Origin: Glandiceps talaboti
Taxonomy: Eukaryota > Hemichordata > Enteropneusta > Spengelidae
Assembly (NCBI RefSeq): GCF_964340395.1
Contig: NC_135567.1
Location: 7,789,158 to 7,853,157 of the forward strand
Direction of reading: 5' to 3'
Length of the DNA: 64,000 nt
The notes below the pieces were generated by a model. The model searched no databases. It was not told the origin of the DNA and saw nothing but the letters and a program-made list of their open reading frames with translations. This document shows positions 12,342 to 25,290 of this stretch, piece after piece. Numbering within the stretch: position 1 is the first letter of the stretch; every line of letters starts with the position of its first letter. Both the position numbers and the translations under genes were made by a program.

Positions 12342-13010
12342 AATATTTTAATATTTCCTTTTAGACAACATTTAAATATATATATCAAAAATATACATCA
12401 GGTAGCTGTCTATTTTATCATTCACACAATTGATATTATGTAATATTATATGATTAATATGTCATTTATATCAATCTATTTTAATTAATATCAATCCATA
12501 TAAAACACATTTATTTGTCACTTCAATTCAAACATATGATTATTGTAAAACACAGGTAGGGTTGATTTGAACAGTTTGATTTGAGATCAATATCATTTTG
12601 TCAAATCAGAACAACCCGGAAAGACTTTACGTAATGGTATGACAAAAATCATTAGATTAGCTTTGTAGATCAAATGATTTATAAAGGTTATAAGACACAA
12701 ATAGTTCAAAGTTGTTTTAGCATTAAGTTTTCAATCTGTCAAAATCTAGTTAAAGCTGGCCACTAGGTGGCGGTATGGTCAGCAGATTAGTCAGCTGTAA
12801 CAATGAATATCATTCTGATGAGGATCGTCAACAAGACAGATCAAAAGCTCAATGCTAAAAACATTTTGAACTGCTTGTGCATTATATCATTATGTAATAC
12901 ATTCACAATGCTAAAACATGTAACATTAAAAAGTTATATTGATGATGGACAACTGATATATACTCAGTGTAAATTAGAATATTAACACATGTATCTGTGT
13001 TATGGTTTCT
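12342..13010. other. AT-rich non-coding sequence
   Basis: No gene is supported. The 60-codon ORF starting at 12803 has no recognisable motif. The notable content is a CTCF-like site at 12760-12774, listed separately. Confidence 0.4.
12760..12774 (+). promoter_or_regulatory. Candidate CTCF-type binding site
   Basis: CCACTAGGTGGCGGT fits the animal CTCF core consensus CCASYAGRKGGCRSY at all 15 positions. CTCF is a zinc-finger architectural protein conserved across most bilaterians. A single motif match does not show occupancy. A near-match in the same orientation lies at 48071. Confidence 0.35.
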
Positions 13011-13019
13011 AAGAATTAC

Positions 13020-13104
13020 TAGACTGTAAGATATGACATGACGTTCCGCCCTCACTGGCCTCTGATGTGTGAGGGCGCCCCATCACGGTGTACCTTACAG
13101 ACTA
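13020..13104. mobile_element. 85-bp inverted-repeat micro-element with 9-bp target duplication
   Basis: The termini TAGACTGTAAG (13020-13030) and CTTACAGACTA (13094-13104) are inverted repeats with one mismatch in 11. They are flanked by an exact direct repeat AAGAATTAC at 13011-13019 and 13105-13113. Inside, CGCCCTCAC and GTGAGGGCG form a perfect 9-bp hairpin. This is the signature of a very small non-autonomous DNA transposon. A 9-bp target duplication fits Mutator-like or related superfamilies, but the family cannot be assigned from one copy. Confidence 0.7.
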
Positions 13105-13255
13105 AAGAATTACATGATTATACATATTTACAAAGTTTGAGGAAATTTAAATCTGACAATGTTATCTGATACATTTAGATATTTACAAGATACGTTTTCA
13201 TGTATGACGTCACTGTACTACACCTAGCCATTTCACAGCTACAGACTTTATTGTT

Positions 13256-13470
13256 TCAGGGGTGGGGATGTAGCTGCCTGCTGGGGGGTGTAGCTGCCTG
13301 CAGGGGGGATATAGCTGCCTGCTGGGGGTGTAGCTGCCTGCTGGGGCAGGGGGGTGTAGTTGACTGGGGTGTAGCTGCCAGCTGGGGGGTGGGGTGGTAG
13401 CTGCCTGCTGGGTGGTGTTGTTGCCTGCTGGGGGTGTAGCTGCCTGCTGGGAGGGGGGGGGGAGTAGCTC
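13256..13470 (+). repeat. G-rich ~20-bp minisatellite
   Basis: About ten degenerate copies of a unit like TGTAGCTGCCTGCTGGGGGG. G runs of 4-8 on the plus strand could form G-quadruplexes. The overlapping Pro-rich minus-strand and Gly/Trp-rich plus-strand ORFs are by-products of the repeat. Confidence 0.85.
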
Positions 13471-13477
13471 CCTCAAT

Positions 13478-14386
13478 GGCAAGGGGCTGGGTAACCAAGA
13501 CTACAGACTTTAAATGGATAGATGTACTTAAATAAATTAGTGACAATGGTATTATAGCACAAATCTATAATAATCACATCCTCAAAGAGCTTTACAATTA
13601 TTACTCCATGGCACAGACCTATAGTGGCACAATGGCCCTTTACTTCCTCAACTCCCTGGGGAGCATACAATCAGCCTCTATAAGTGCATGGGATTAAAGC
13701 ATTCACATTCATTTCAACATCTATCCTACCAGGTCTCCAATTAATACAGCTAGGTTAACCAAAGCGCAATTGTGGTTCAAATCTTACCCAAGAACTTTAG
13801 TCATTCAGAAACAAATGCCAGCAACGGGCTCAACCCTGCAACCTGCAGATTCCTAGCCAGCCACTCTAAACATTCAACCATCATGACTCTACAACCTGCA
13901 ACCTGCAGATTCCTAGCCAGCCACTCTAAACATTCAACCATCATGACTCTACAACCTGCAACCTGCAGATTCCTAGCCATCCACATTCCCCACATACGCC
14001 ATCAATTGGAGGTTGCTTATGGGTGAGGTATCAATATTTTAGCATGTGACTTCACTTTTGGATATTTAACAGGCCTAGGTTGCCAAGCAACCTTAAACAG
14101 ATGTTAATCTTTACAGCATTGACACTGACATGTGAAGTAGCCCATAAAAGATTTAATGATTTCATTACATCAATAAAACAAGAATCTTACATTTCCAGGC
14201 TGAAGTCAAAGTATTTTGTAATACAACAAATCACATTTTCAAACGTAAAATACACATTTCTGATGCGATCATTTCCATTTGAACAATTTCCCAATGAGAC
14301 AATCGAAGTAACATGACCACCAAATATTAAAGCAATTGGTCTAGCAGTTTTTTACTTTAAGTTGTTTACACACACATACTCACACA

Positions 14387-14433
<47 letters not shown>

Positions 14434-15640
14434 ACACACACAAACACACACACAGATACTTAGCGATCCCTACAGCACTACTGAACTTTATCAATTCAGT
14501 TGTACTAAAAATGAGTTAAAGGGGAACACCACTCAGTGAAATAATTGTATTTCCTGAGAGTTTTTTGGTTTTAGATGACAATTTGTATAGTCATGATGAC
14601 TCTTGGTTCCTTTTTAGTCTTCAATGGGCAAACTAATAATATTGGTGTGCATCCTAAGTTCAACGGCAAGAGGCTGGGTAACCAAGCCAACAGACTTTAA
14701 ATGGATAGATGTATTTAAATAAATTAATTAATGACAATGGTGTTATGGCATTATAGCATACAATCCATTGCAGCCTCTATGAGTGCACAAGATTAAAGCA
14801 TTCACATTTCAACATCTATCCTACCAGGTCCCCAATTAATACAGCTAGGTTAACTAAAGCGCAATTGTGGTTCAAATCTTACCCAAGAACTTTAGTCATT
14901 CAGAAACAAATGCCAGCAACGTGCTCAACCCTGCAACCAGCAGATTTCTAGCCAGCCACTCTAAACATTCAACCATCATGACTCTACAACCTGCAACCTG
15001 CAGATTCCTAGCCAGCCACTCTAAACATTCAACCATCATGACCCTACAACCTGCAACCTGCAGATTCCTAGCCAGCCACTCTAAACATTCAACCATCATG
15101 ACTGCACATCTATCCCTTTGCCTTATACCAATGATGTTATTGTACAATATATATATATCAATAGTTCATTGTTGCTATAAGTATAGTCTACATTGTAGTA
15201 GCTTTAGCATATATGCGTTCACCTGCCAAATGTTTAATTTGCCTACACAACCCTGTTGTTACATTCCCCACATACGCCATCAATTGGATGTTGCTATGGG
15301 TGAGGTATCAATATTTTAGCATGTGAGTTCACTTTTGGATATTAACAGGCCTAGGTTGCCAAGCAACCTTAAAGAGATGTTAATCTTTACGCCATTGACA
15401 CTAACATGTGAAGTAGCCCATAAAAGATTTAATGATTTCATTGCATCAATAAAACAAGAATTTTTCATTTCCAGGCTGAAGTCAAAGCATTTTGTAATAC
15501 AACAAATCACATTTCTAAACGTAAAATACACATTTCTGATGCGATCATTTTCATTTGAACAATTTCCCAACTAGACAACCGAAGTAACATGACCACAAAA
15601 TATCAAAGCAATCGGTCTAGCAGTTTTTTACTTTAAGTTG

Positions 15641-15701
<61 letters not shown>

Positions 15702-15900
15702 AGCGATCCCTACAGCACTACTGAACCTTATCAATTCAGTTGTGCTAAAAATGAGTTAAAGGGGAACACCACTCAGTGAAATAATGGTATTTCCTGAGAA
15801 TTTTTTGGTTTTAGATGACAATTTGTATAGTCATGATGACTCTTGATTCCTTTTAAGTCTTCAATGGGTAAACTAATAATATTGGTGTGCATCCAAAGTT
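13478..15900 (+). repeat. 1.2-kb tandem duplication containing R1 copies and 60-bp repeats
   Basis: The segments 13478-14645 and about 14660-15900 are homologous in order: 'ggctgggtaaccaag', 'ggatagatgta', 'cagctaggttaac', a 60-bp minisatellite (13837-13995 and 14930-15100, about three units each, 'cagattcctagccagccact'), an R1-type block, (CA)n (14367-14455 and 15643-15698), the 'tagcactactgaac' tail, and 'ggggaacaccactcagtgaa'. The offset grows from 1095 to 1240 bp through indels, including an extra 150-bp block at 15110-15260. No coding function is supported. Confidence 0.8.
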
Positions 15901-16857
15901 CACAAAAATACATTCATTTCTCCAGTAACACCACTTTTCTGGATTGGAACCGTTAAAGGGGCTTGGTTTGCAACGTCTATCTTTTTTTTCTTTTTCTTTT
16001 TTTCTTTTTTTTTTTTGGGGGGGGGTTATTTTTTGTTACCTGTATGTACCACTGACTGTAACTTGTTTAATGGTCAGTAATTCATATGCAAAGCCCATAC
16101 CCTGTTATCTAATGTATTCTATACTAAGGAATACCATAATATTCTTTTATACTTACAGTATCACAGTAGTTTATAGAGTGAGAATTTTGCAAGCGACTAC
16201 CAGTCATTACACAAGTAGCAGTGAATGACTGTTTATTTGACCAACCAAAATTGTGTATTCTCCTACCTCTTATTATGTTGTGACTCACATTTATACAATT
16301 ACCGATAGTTGATTACATACTTTTCAGGATGAATGTCAATATATCGAAATGACAGTTCCAAAAAATAGCTTTAATAATTGATCAACTTTTATAGAACAGT
16401 CTATGACAACTTGCTGCTTTCACTTGATTCTAAGCAGTCAGAAGTACAGAGCTCAGGTTAGACTAATGAGGTTAAAACAAGTAATTTTGAAAACACCAAC
16501 TTTTGAGGTGCTTTTCTCACAAATGTTTAGCCACAGAATCAAGGCAAATGAGGATTGTGTATTTTGGTTATATCCCATAACCAAAATTCAAAATCCCAAA
16601 TTGCCCGGATTCTAGGCCAACAAACATATGACGATATTGTATATGGATTATCCAGCTTTCAGTACAGGTATTACAAAATTGGCCATAAAGATGAACTCAA
16701 TGATACAACAGAGATAGTAATGCATCACTATGCATCACCCCCTCCTTTTTTAATTCTTGTTTATTCTGTATCATCGTCATCATAATTTGATGAATGTATC
16801 CAAATTGTCCAATACTTTGGTTTTTCACCTTCTTTCACCCTTACTATAGTTAGATTA
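15901..16857. other. Non-coding sequence with T/G homopolymers
   Basis: Contains a long T-rich tract followed by a G run at about 15980-16026. Short ORFs at 15944, 16403 and 16555 have no recognisable domain and are not called. Confidence 0.4.
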
Positions 16858-17176
16858 ATACATTTATAGTCTATGTACAGAGTACAAATTATATATATTA
16901 ATACTAGATAGGAGTTAGTTGTAAAGTTATACATTTACAGTCTATGTACAGAGTACAACTTATAAATATTAATACTAGATAGGAGTTAGTTGTAAATTTA
17001 TACATTTACAATCTATGTACAGAGTACAACTTATAAATATTAATACTAGATAGGAGTTAGTTGTAAAGTTATACATTTACAATCTATGTACAGAATACAA
17101 CTTATAAATATTAATACTAGATAGGAGTTTGTTGTAAAGTTATACATTTACAATCTATGTACAGAGTACAACTTAT
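16858..17176 (+). repeat. 71-bp tandem repeat, about 4.5 copies
   Basis: The block starting 'acattta' recurs at 16860, 16931, 17002, 17073 and 17144, exactly 71 bp apart. Each unit contains 'ctatgtacagagtacaa' and 'actagataggagttag'. Confidence 0.95.
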
Positions 17177-17518
17177 ATATACAGTCTGGATGCTAACGTC
17201 GTTTCTAACTAAACCACATCTGGTCAAAGTCGCTCAATTAGCACAAAAGGTTGTTCATCCAATCAGTGAACCCCAACTGCTATAGTGATGTAAACACTGT
17301 ATGAGAAGCATCCTGAGCTGACAAATATACCATATATGGACATTACAGTACCATATTTAGACATTACATATTAAGGGCCAACATAAACACCAACTTTATG
17401 AGAGACTGTGATTGATTAACAAAGACATTATGTTAATGACCGTGTTGGTGGCTGTGGATGGATTTTAAAATGTATTTCATACATCTCATGACTGCTAGAG
17501 TAACGACTATGACTGTAC
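17177..17518. other. Non-coding spacer between two tandem arrays
   Basis: Unique, slightly richer in CpG than the arrays; no ORF or element recognised. Confidence 0.4.
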
Positions 17519-20199
17519 TGTGAGTAGAGGTATAAATGGTAATGATACTGTATAGGAACTAGACTAGTAAGTGGAGGTGTAAATGGTAACGATACTGTAT
17601 AGGAACTAGACTATGTGAGTAGAGGTATAAATGGTAAGAATACTGTATAGGAACTAGACTATGTGAGTAGAGGTATAAATGGTAATGATACTGTATAGGA
17701 ACTAGACTATGTGAGTGGAGGTGTAAATGGTAATGATACTGTATAGGAACTAGACTAGTGGGTGGAGATGTAAATTGTAATGATACTGTATAGGAACTAG
17801 ACTAGTGGGTGGAGGTGTAAATGGTAATGATACTGTATAGGAACTAGACTGTGTGAGTGGAGGTGTAAATGGTAATGATACTGTATAGGAACTAAACTAT
17901 GTGAGTGGAGGTATAAATGGTAAGATTACTGTATAGGAACTAGACTAGTGAGTGGAGGTATAAATGGTAATGATACTGTATAGGAACTAGACTAGTGAGT
18001 AGAGGTATAAATGGTAATGATACTGTATAGGAACTAGACTAGTGAGTAGAGGTATAAATGGTAATGATACTGTATAGGAACTAGACTAGTGAGTAGAGGT
18101 ATAAATGGTAATGATACTGTATAGGAACTAGACTAGTGGGTGGAGATGTAAATTGTAATGATACTGTATAGGAACTAGACTGTGTGAGTGGAGGTGTAAA
18201 TGGTAATGATACTGTATAGGAACTAGACGAGTGGGTGGCGGTGTAAATGGTAATGATACTGTGTAGGAACTAGACTAGTGAGTGGAGGTGTAAATGGTAA
18301 TGATAAAGGAACTAGACTAGTGAGTGGAGGTGTAAATGGTAATAATACTGTATAGGAACTAGACTATGTGAGTGGATATGTAAATGGTAATGATAAAGGA
18401 ACTAGACTAGTGAGTGGAGGTGTAAATGATATTGATACTGTATCGGAACTAGACTATGTGAGTGGAGGTGTAAATGGTAATGATAAATTAACTAGACTAG
18501 TGAGTGGAGGTGTAAATGGTAATGATGCTGTATATAGGAACTAGACTAGTGAGTGGCGGTGTAAATGGTAATGATACTGTATAGGAACTAGACTATGTGA
18601 GTGGAGGTGTAAATGGTAATGATACTGTATAGGAACTAGACTAGTGCGTGGAGGTGAAAATTGTAATGATACTGTATAGGAACTAGACTAGTGAGTGGCG
18701 GTGTAAATGGTAACGATACTGTATATGAACTAGACTATGTGAGTGGAGGTGTAAATTGTAATGATACTGTATAGGGACTAGACTAGTGAGTGGAGGTGTA
18801 AATGGTAATGATACTGTATAGGAACTAGACTAGTGAGTGGAGGTGTAAATGGTAACGATACTGTATAGGAACTAGACTAGTGAGTGGAGGTGTAAATGGT
18901 AATGATACTGTATAGGAACTAGACTATGTGAGTGGAGGTGTAAATGGTAACGGTACTGTATAGGTACCTGACTTGTGAGTGGAGGTGTAAATTGTAATGA
19001 TACTGTATAGGAACTAGACTATGTGAGTGGAGGTGTAAATGGTAATGATACTGTATAGGAACTAGACTAGTAAGTGGAGGTGTAAATTGTAATGATACTG
19101 TATAGGAACTAGACTATGTGAGTGGAGGTGTAAATTGTAATGATACTGTATAGGAACTGGACTAGTAAGTGGAGGTGTAAATTGTAATGATACTGTATAG
19201 GAACTAGACTATGTGAGTGGAGGTGTAAATTGTAATGATACTGTATAGGAACTAGACTAGTAAGTGGAGGTGTAAATTGTAATGATACTGTATAGGAACT
19301 AGACTATGTGAGTGGAGGTGTAAATTGTAATGATACTGTATAGGAACTAGACTAGTGAGTGGAGGTGTAAATAGTAATGATACTGTATAGGAACTAGACT
19401 AGTGAGTGGAGGTGAAAATGGTAACTATACTGTATAGGTACCTGACTTGTGAGTGGAGGTGTAAATTGTAATGATACTGTAAAGGAACTAGACTATGTGA
19501 GTGGAGGTGTAAATGGTAATGATATTGTATAGGAACTAGACTAGTAAGTGGAGGTGTAAATTGTAATGATACTGTATAGGAACTAGACTATGTGAGTGGA
19601 GGTGAAAATGGTAATGATACTGTATAGGAACTAGACTAGTAAGCGGAGATGTAAATTGTAATGATACTGTATAGGAACTAGACTATGTGAGTGGAGGTGT
19701 AAATGGTAAGATAATGTATAGGAACTAGACTATGTGAGTGGAGGTGTAAATTGTAACGATACTGTACAGGAACTAGACTACTGAGTGGAGGTGTAAATGG
19801 TAACAATACTGTATAGGAACTAGACTATGTGAGTGGAGGTGTAAATGGTAATGATACTGTACAGGAACTAGACTATGTGAGTGGAGGTGTAAATGGTAAT
19901 GATACTGTATAGGAACTAGACTATGTGAGTGGAGGTGTAAATTGTAATGATACTGTATAGGAACTAGACTATGTGAGTGGAGGTGTAAATTGTAATGATA
20001 CTGTATAGGAACTAGACTATGTGAGTGGAGGTGTAAATGGTAATGATACTGTATAGGAACTAGACTAGTGAGTGGCGGTGTAAATGGTAATGATACTGTA
20101 CAGGAACTAGACTATGTGAGTGGAGGTGTAAATGGTAACTATACTGTACAGGAACTAGACTATGTAAGTGGAGGTGTAAATGGTAACTATACTGTATAA
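17519..20199 (+). repeat. 47/49-bp tandem repeat, roughly 55 copies
   Basis: The unit is 'aatgatactgtataggaac' plus 'tagactagtgagtgg' plus 'aggtgtaaatggt' (47 bp); the alternative 49-bp form has 'tagactatgtgagtgg'. The two forms are interspersed, and in 19020-19330 they alternate strictly. Minor variants lack the 'ctgtat' block (about 18300, 18400, 18480). Stops occur in all frames, so it is non-coding. Confidence 0.95.
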
Positions 20200-20679
20200 C
20201 ACATAATATTTTGCCTTAAGTATTCATACAATTTAAACTACTGAGAATGAGATGGTTTTTTCTACCTTCACGTCCTTGTTTGTTGGATATTGAATTGTAC
20301 TGAATTCTGTTGATAATGATTCTTTGTTGTTGAACTACAGTGTCATCCATTTTTTTTTAACACAAGTTTAAAACCTGGTTATTTTAAAACAATGTAAATG
20401 CTTTCACTCTTAATTGGTCGCACAAAGGGTTTCAGTTCTTGATATTTCATGTACTGTTTCCTATGTATATACATAGACCCTAATATTCCCAAGGTGTGAT
20501 GTCAAAGTATGGTAATATCCATACATCTCATATTACTTTTCTTTGACGTCACACTCACAGTATAATAATATGGTTTGATATGGTTTCCTTTCTATTCATG
20601 GATTGCCAAACATCGACCATCATCATCAGTTTAAACAGTGAACAAATACACCTCTTTTGGTCACATCTATCGAGACAGT
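20200..20679. other. Unique spacer left of the giant foldback
   Basis: No ORF above background and no repeat recognised. It supplies the left flank of the inverted terminus at 20680. Confidence 0.4.
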
Positions 20680-20869
20680 TGTGGTATTGTTGGATTGCAT
20701 AATAGCCTTCTAAATAGCAAAGTGGCTAATAGCTAAATTAGCAACAAGAATAGGTCTATTATAGCTTCAAATGGCTATTCAGGCTATTTTCATTTTCCAC
20801 CAGTAGTTTTTAGCCACTATTAGCTATTAGTAGCCAGGTAATAGCTTGCAATCAGCTACTGTAAAACCA

Positions 20870-23800
20870 GGAATATAGTATAAATATCGCCCTAGGCAGC
20901 TATTAAGGCTATTAGCCATTAGTAACCAGGTAATAGCTGTCTTTCAGCTACTAACCCTCAGCACTGTCCATGGGCTGGCTATGCAGCTATTCAAGCTATT
21001 AGCCATTAATAGCCGCTATTAGCCATTAATAGCAAGCTAGTAGCTGGCTACCAGCTATCAACCTCTCAGCTTTCTCCATGGGCTGGCTATGCAGCTATTT
21101 AAGCTATTAGCCATTAATAGCCGCTATTAGACATTAATAGCCAGCTAATAGCTAGCTATCAGCTATCAACCTCTCAGCTTTCTCCATGGGCTGGCTATGC
21201 AGCTATTCAAGCTATTAGCCATTAATAGCCGCTATTAGCCATTAATAGCCAGCTAATAGCTAGCTATCAGCTATCAACCTCTCAGCTTTCTTCATGGGCT
21301 GGCTATGCAGCTATTTAAGCTATTAGCCATTAATAGCCGCTATTAGCCATTAATAGCCAGCTAATAGCTAGCTATCAGCTATCAACCTCTCAGATTTCTC
21401 CATGGGCTGGCTATGCAGCTATTTAAGCTATTAGCCATTAATAGCCACTATTAGCCATTAATACCCAGCTAATAGCTGGCTACCAGCTATCAACCCCTCA
21501 GCACTCTCAATGGGCTGGCGATGCAGCTATTCAAGCTATTAGCCATTAATAGCCGCTATTAGCCATTAATAGCCAGCTAATAGCTGGCTATCCGCTATCA
21601 ACCCCTAAGCTTTCTCCATGGGCTGGCTATGCAGCTATGCAGCTGTTCAAGCTATTAGCCATTAATAGCCGCTATTAGCCATTAATAGCCAGCTAATAGC
21701 TGGCTATCAGCTATCAACCTCTCAGCTTTCTCCATGGGCTGGCTATGCAGCTATTTAAGCTATTAGCCATTAATAGCCGCTATTAGCCATTAATAGCCAG
21801 CTAATAGCTAGCTATCAGCTATCAAAGTCTCAGCTTTCTCCATGGGCTGGCTATGCAGCTATTTAAGCTATTAGCCATTAATAGCCGCTATTAGCCATTA
21901 ATAGCCAGCTAATAGCTGGCTATCAGCTATTAACCCCTCAGCTTTCTCCATGGGCTGGCTATGCAGCTATTCAAGCTATTAGCCATTAATAGCCGCTATT
22001 AGCCATTAATAGCCAGCTAATAGCTGGCTATCAGCTATTAACCCCTCAGCTTTCTCCATGGGCTGGCTATGCAGCTATTCAAGCTATTAGCCATTAATAG
22101 CCGCTATAAGCCATTAATAGCCAGCAAATAGCTGGCTATCAGCTATCAACCTCTCAGCTTTCTCCATGGGCTGACTATGCAGCTATTTAAGCTATTAGCT
22201 ATTAATAGCCGCTATTAGCCATTAATAGCCAGCAAATAGCTGGCTATCAGCTATCAACCTCTCAGCTTTCTCCATGGGCTGGCTATGCAGCTATTCAAGC
22301 TATTAGCCAAGAATAGCCGCTATTAGCCATTAATAGCCAGCTAATAGCTGGCTATCAGCTATCAACCTCTCAGCTTTCTCCGTGGGCTGGCTATGCAGCT
22401 ATTCAAGCTATTAGCCATTAATAGCCGCTATTAGCCATTAATAACCAGCAAATAGCTGGCTATCAGCTATCAACATCTCAGCTTTCTCAGTGGGCTGGCT
22501 ATGCAGCTATTCAAGCTATTAGCCATTAATAGCCGCTATTAGCCATTAATAGCCAGCAAATAGCTGGCTATCAGCTATCAACATCTCAGCTTTCTCCGTG
22601 GGCTGGCTATGCAGCTATTCAAGCTATTAGCCATTAATAGCCACTATTAGCCATTAATAGCCAGCTAATAGCTGGCTATCAGCTATCAACCTCTCAGCTT
22701 TCTCCATGGGCTGGCTATGCAGCTATTTAAGCTATTAGCCATTAATAGCCGCTATTGGCCATTAATAGCCAGCTAATAGCTGGCTATCCGCTATCAACCC
22801 CTCAGCTTTCTCAATGGGCTGGCTATGCAGCTATTTAAGCTATTAGCCATTAATAGCCGCTATTAGCCATTAATAGCCAGCTAATAGCTGGCTATCAGCT
22901 ATCAACCTCTCAGCTTTCTCCATGGGCTGGCTATGCAGCTATTTAAGCAATTATCCATTAATAGTCGCTATTAGCCATTAATAGCAAGCTAGTAGCTGGC
23001 TATCAGCTATCAACCTCTCAGCTTTCTCCATGGGCTGGCTATGCAGCTATTCAAGCTATTAGCCGTTAATAGCCGCTATTAGCCATTAATAGCCAGCTAA
23101 TAGCTGGCTATCAGCTATCAACCCCTCAGCTTTCTCCATGGGCTGGCTATGCAGCTATTCAAGCTATTAGCCATTAATAGCCACTATTAGCCATTAATAG
23201 CCAGCTAATAGCTGGCTATCCACTATCAACCTCTCAGCTTTCTCTGTGGGCTGGCTATGCAGCTATTTAAGCTATTGGCCATTAATAGCCGCTATTAGCC
23301 ATTAATAGCCAGCTAAGAGCTGGCTATCAGCTATCAACCTCTCAGCTTTCTCCATGGGCTGGCTACGCAGCTATTTAAGCTGTTAGCCATTAATAGCCAG
23401 CTAATAGCTGGCTATCCGCTATCAACACCTCAGCTTTCTCCATGGGCTGACTATGCATCTATTCAAGCTATTAGCCATTAATAGCCAGCTAATAGCTGGC
23501 TATAGTTATCAACCTCTCAGCTTTCTCCATGGGCTGGCTACGCAGCTATTTAAGCTATTAGCCATTAATAGCCGCCATTAGCCATTAACCCAGGTAATAG
23601 CTGGCTATCCACTATCAACCCCTCAGCTTTCTCCATGGGCTGGCTATGCAGCTATTTAAGCTATTAGCCATTAATAGCCGCTATTAGCCATTAATAGCAA
23701 GCTAGTAGCTCGCTACCAGCTATCAACCTCTCAGCTTTCTCCATGGGCTGGTTATGCAGCTATTTAAGCTATTAGCCATTAATAGCCGCTATTAGCCATT

Positions 23801-25290
23801 AATAGCCAGCAAATAGCTGGCTATCAGCTATCAACCTCTCAGCTTTCTCCATGGGCTGGCTATGCAGCTATTTAAGCTATTAGCCATTAATAGTCGCTAT
23901 TAGCCATTAATAGCCAGCTAATAGCTGGCTATCAGCTATCAACCTCTCAGCTTTCTCCATGGGCTGGCTATGTAGCTGTTCAAGCTATTAGCCATTAATA
24001 GCCGCTATTAGCCATTAATAGCAAGCTAGTAGCTGGCTACCAGCTATCAACCTCTCAGCTTTCTCAATGGGCTGGCTATGCAGCTATTCAAGCTATTAGC
24101 CATTAATAGCCGCTATTAGCCATTAATAGCCAGCTAATAGCTGGCTATCAGCTATTAACCCCTCAGCTTTCTCCATGGGCTGGCTATGCAGCTATTCAAG
24201 CTATTAGCCATTAATAGCCGCTATAAGCCATTAATAGCCAGCAAATAGCTGGCTATCAGCTATCAACCTCTCAGCTTTCTCCATGGGCTGACTATGCAGC
24301 TATTTAAGCTATTAGCTATTAATAGCCGCTATTAGCCATTAATAGCCAGCAAATAGCTGGCTATCAGCTATCAACCTCTCAGCTTTCTCCATGGGCTGGC
24401 TATGCAGCTATTCAAGCTATTAGCCAAGAATAGCCGCTATTAGCCATTAATAGCCAGCTAATAGCTGGCTATCAGCTATCAACCTCTCAGCTTTCTCCGT
24501 GGGCTGGCTATGCAGCTATTCAAGCTATTAGCCATTAATAGCCGCTATTAGCCATTAATAACCAGCAAATAGCTGGCTATCAGCTATCAACATCTCAGCT
24601 TTCTCAGTGGGCTGGCTATGCAGCTATTCAAGCTATTAGCCATTAATAGCCGCTATTAGCCATTAATAGCCAGCAAATAGCTGGCTATCAGCTATCAACA
24701 TCTCAGCTTTCTCTGTGGGCTGGCTATGCAGCTATTCAAGCTATTAGCCATTAATAGCCACTATTAGCCATTAATAGCCAGCTAATAGCTGGCTATCAGC
24801 TATCAACCTCACAGCTTTCTCCATGGGCTGGCTATACAGCTATTTAAGCTATTAGCCATCAATAGCCGCTATTAGCCATTAATAGCCAGCTAATAGCTGG
24901 CTATCCGCTATCAACCCCTCAGCTTTCTCAATGGGCTGGCTATGCAGCTATTTAAGCTATTAGCCATTAATAGCCGCTATTAGCCATTAATAGCCAGCTA
25001 ATAGCTGGCTATCAGCTATCAACCTCTCAGCTTTCTCCATGGGCTGGCTATGCAGCTATTTAAGCAATTATCCATTAATAGCCGCTATTAGCCATTAATA
25101 GCAAGCTAGTAGCTGGCTATCAGCTATCAACCTCTCAGCTTTCTCCATGGGCTGGCTATGCAGCTATTCAAGCTATTAGCCATTAATAGCCACTATTAGC
25201 CATTAATAGCCAGCTAATAGCTGGCTATCAGCTATCAACCCCTCAGCTTTCTCCATGGGCTGGCTATGCAGCTATTCAAGCTATTAGCCA
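20870..25290 (+). repeat. ~106-bp TAGCC satellite, left arm part 1
   Basis: Tandem units of about 105-110 bp read 'ctattagccattaatagcc' twice, then 'agctaatagctggctatcag', 'ctatcaacctctcagctttc' and 'tccatgggctggctatgcag'. Variants such as 'gctataagcc' plus 'gggctgactatg' mark a higher-order repeat with a 2117-bp period (22104 and 24221). Internal palindromes give strong hairpin potential. Confidence 0.95.

Noticed and set aside
13200-13546. Gly/Trp-rich and Pro/Gln-rich ORFs on both strands
   Set aside because: They coincide exactly with the G-rich 20-bp minisatellite; no start context, splice sites or homology.
13741-13800. tRNA-like or SINE B-box ('gtggttcaaatctt', also near 14865)
   Set aside because: A GGTTCAAATC-like string is present, but there is no matching A box or cloverleaf at the correct distance.
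16403-16785. Two short overlapping ORFs considered as possible exons
   Set aside because: No recognisable domain and no consistent splice sites.
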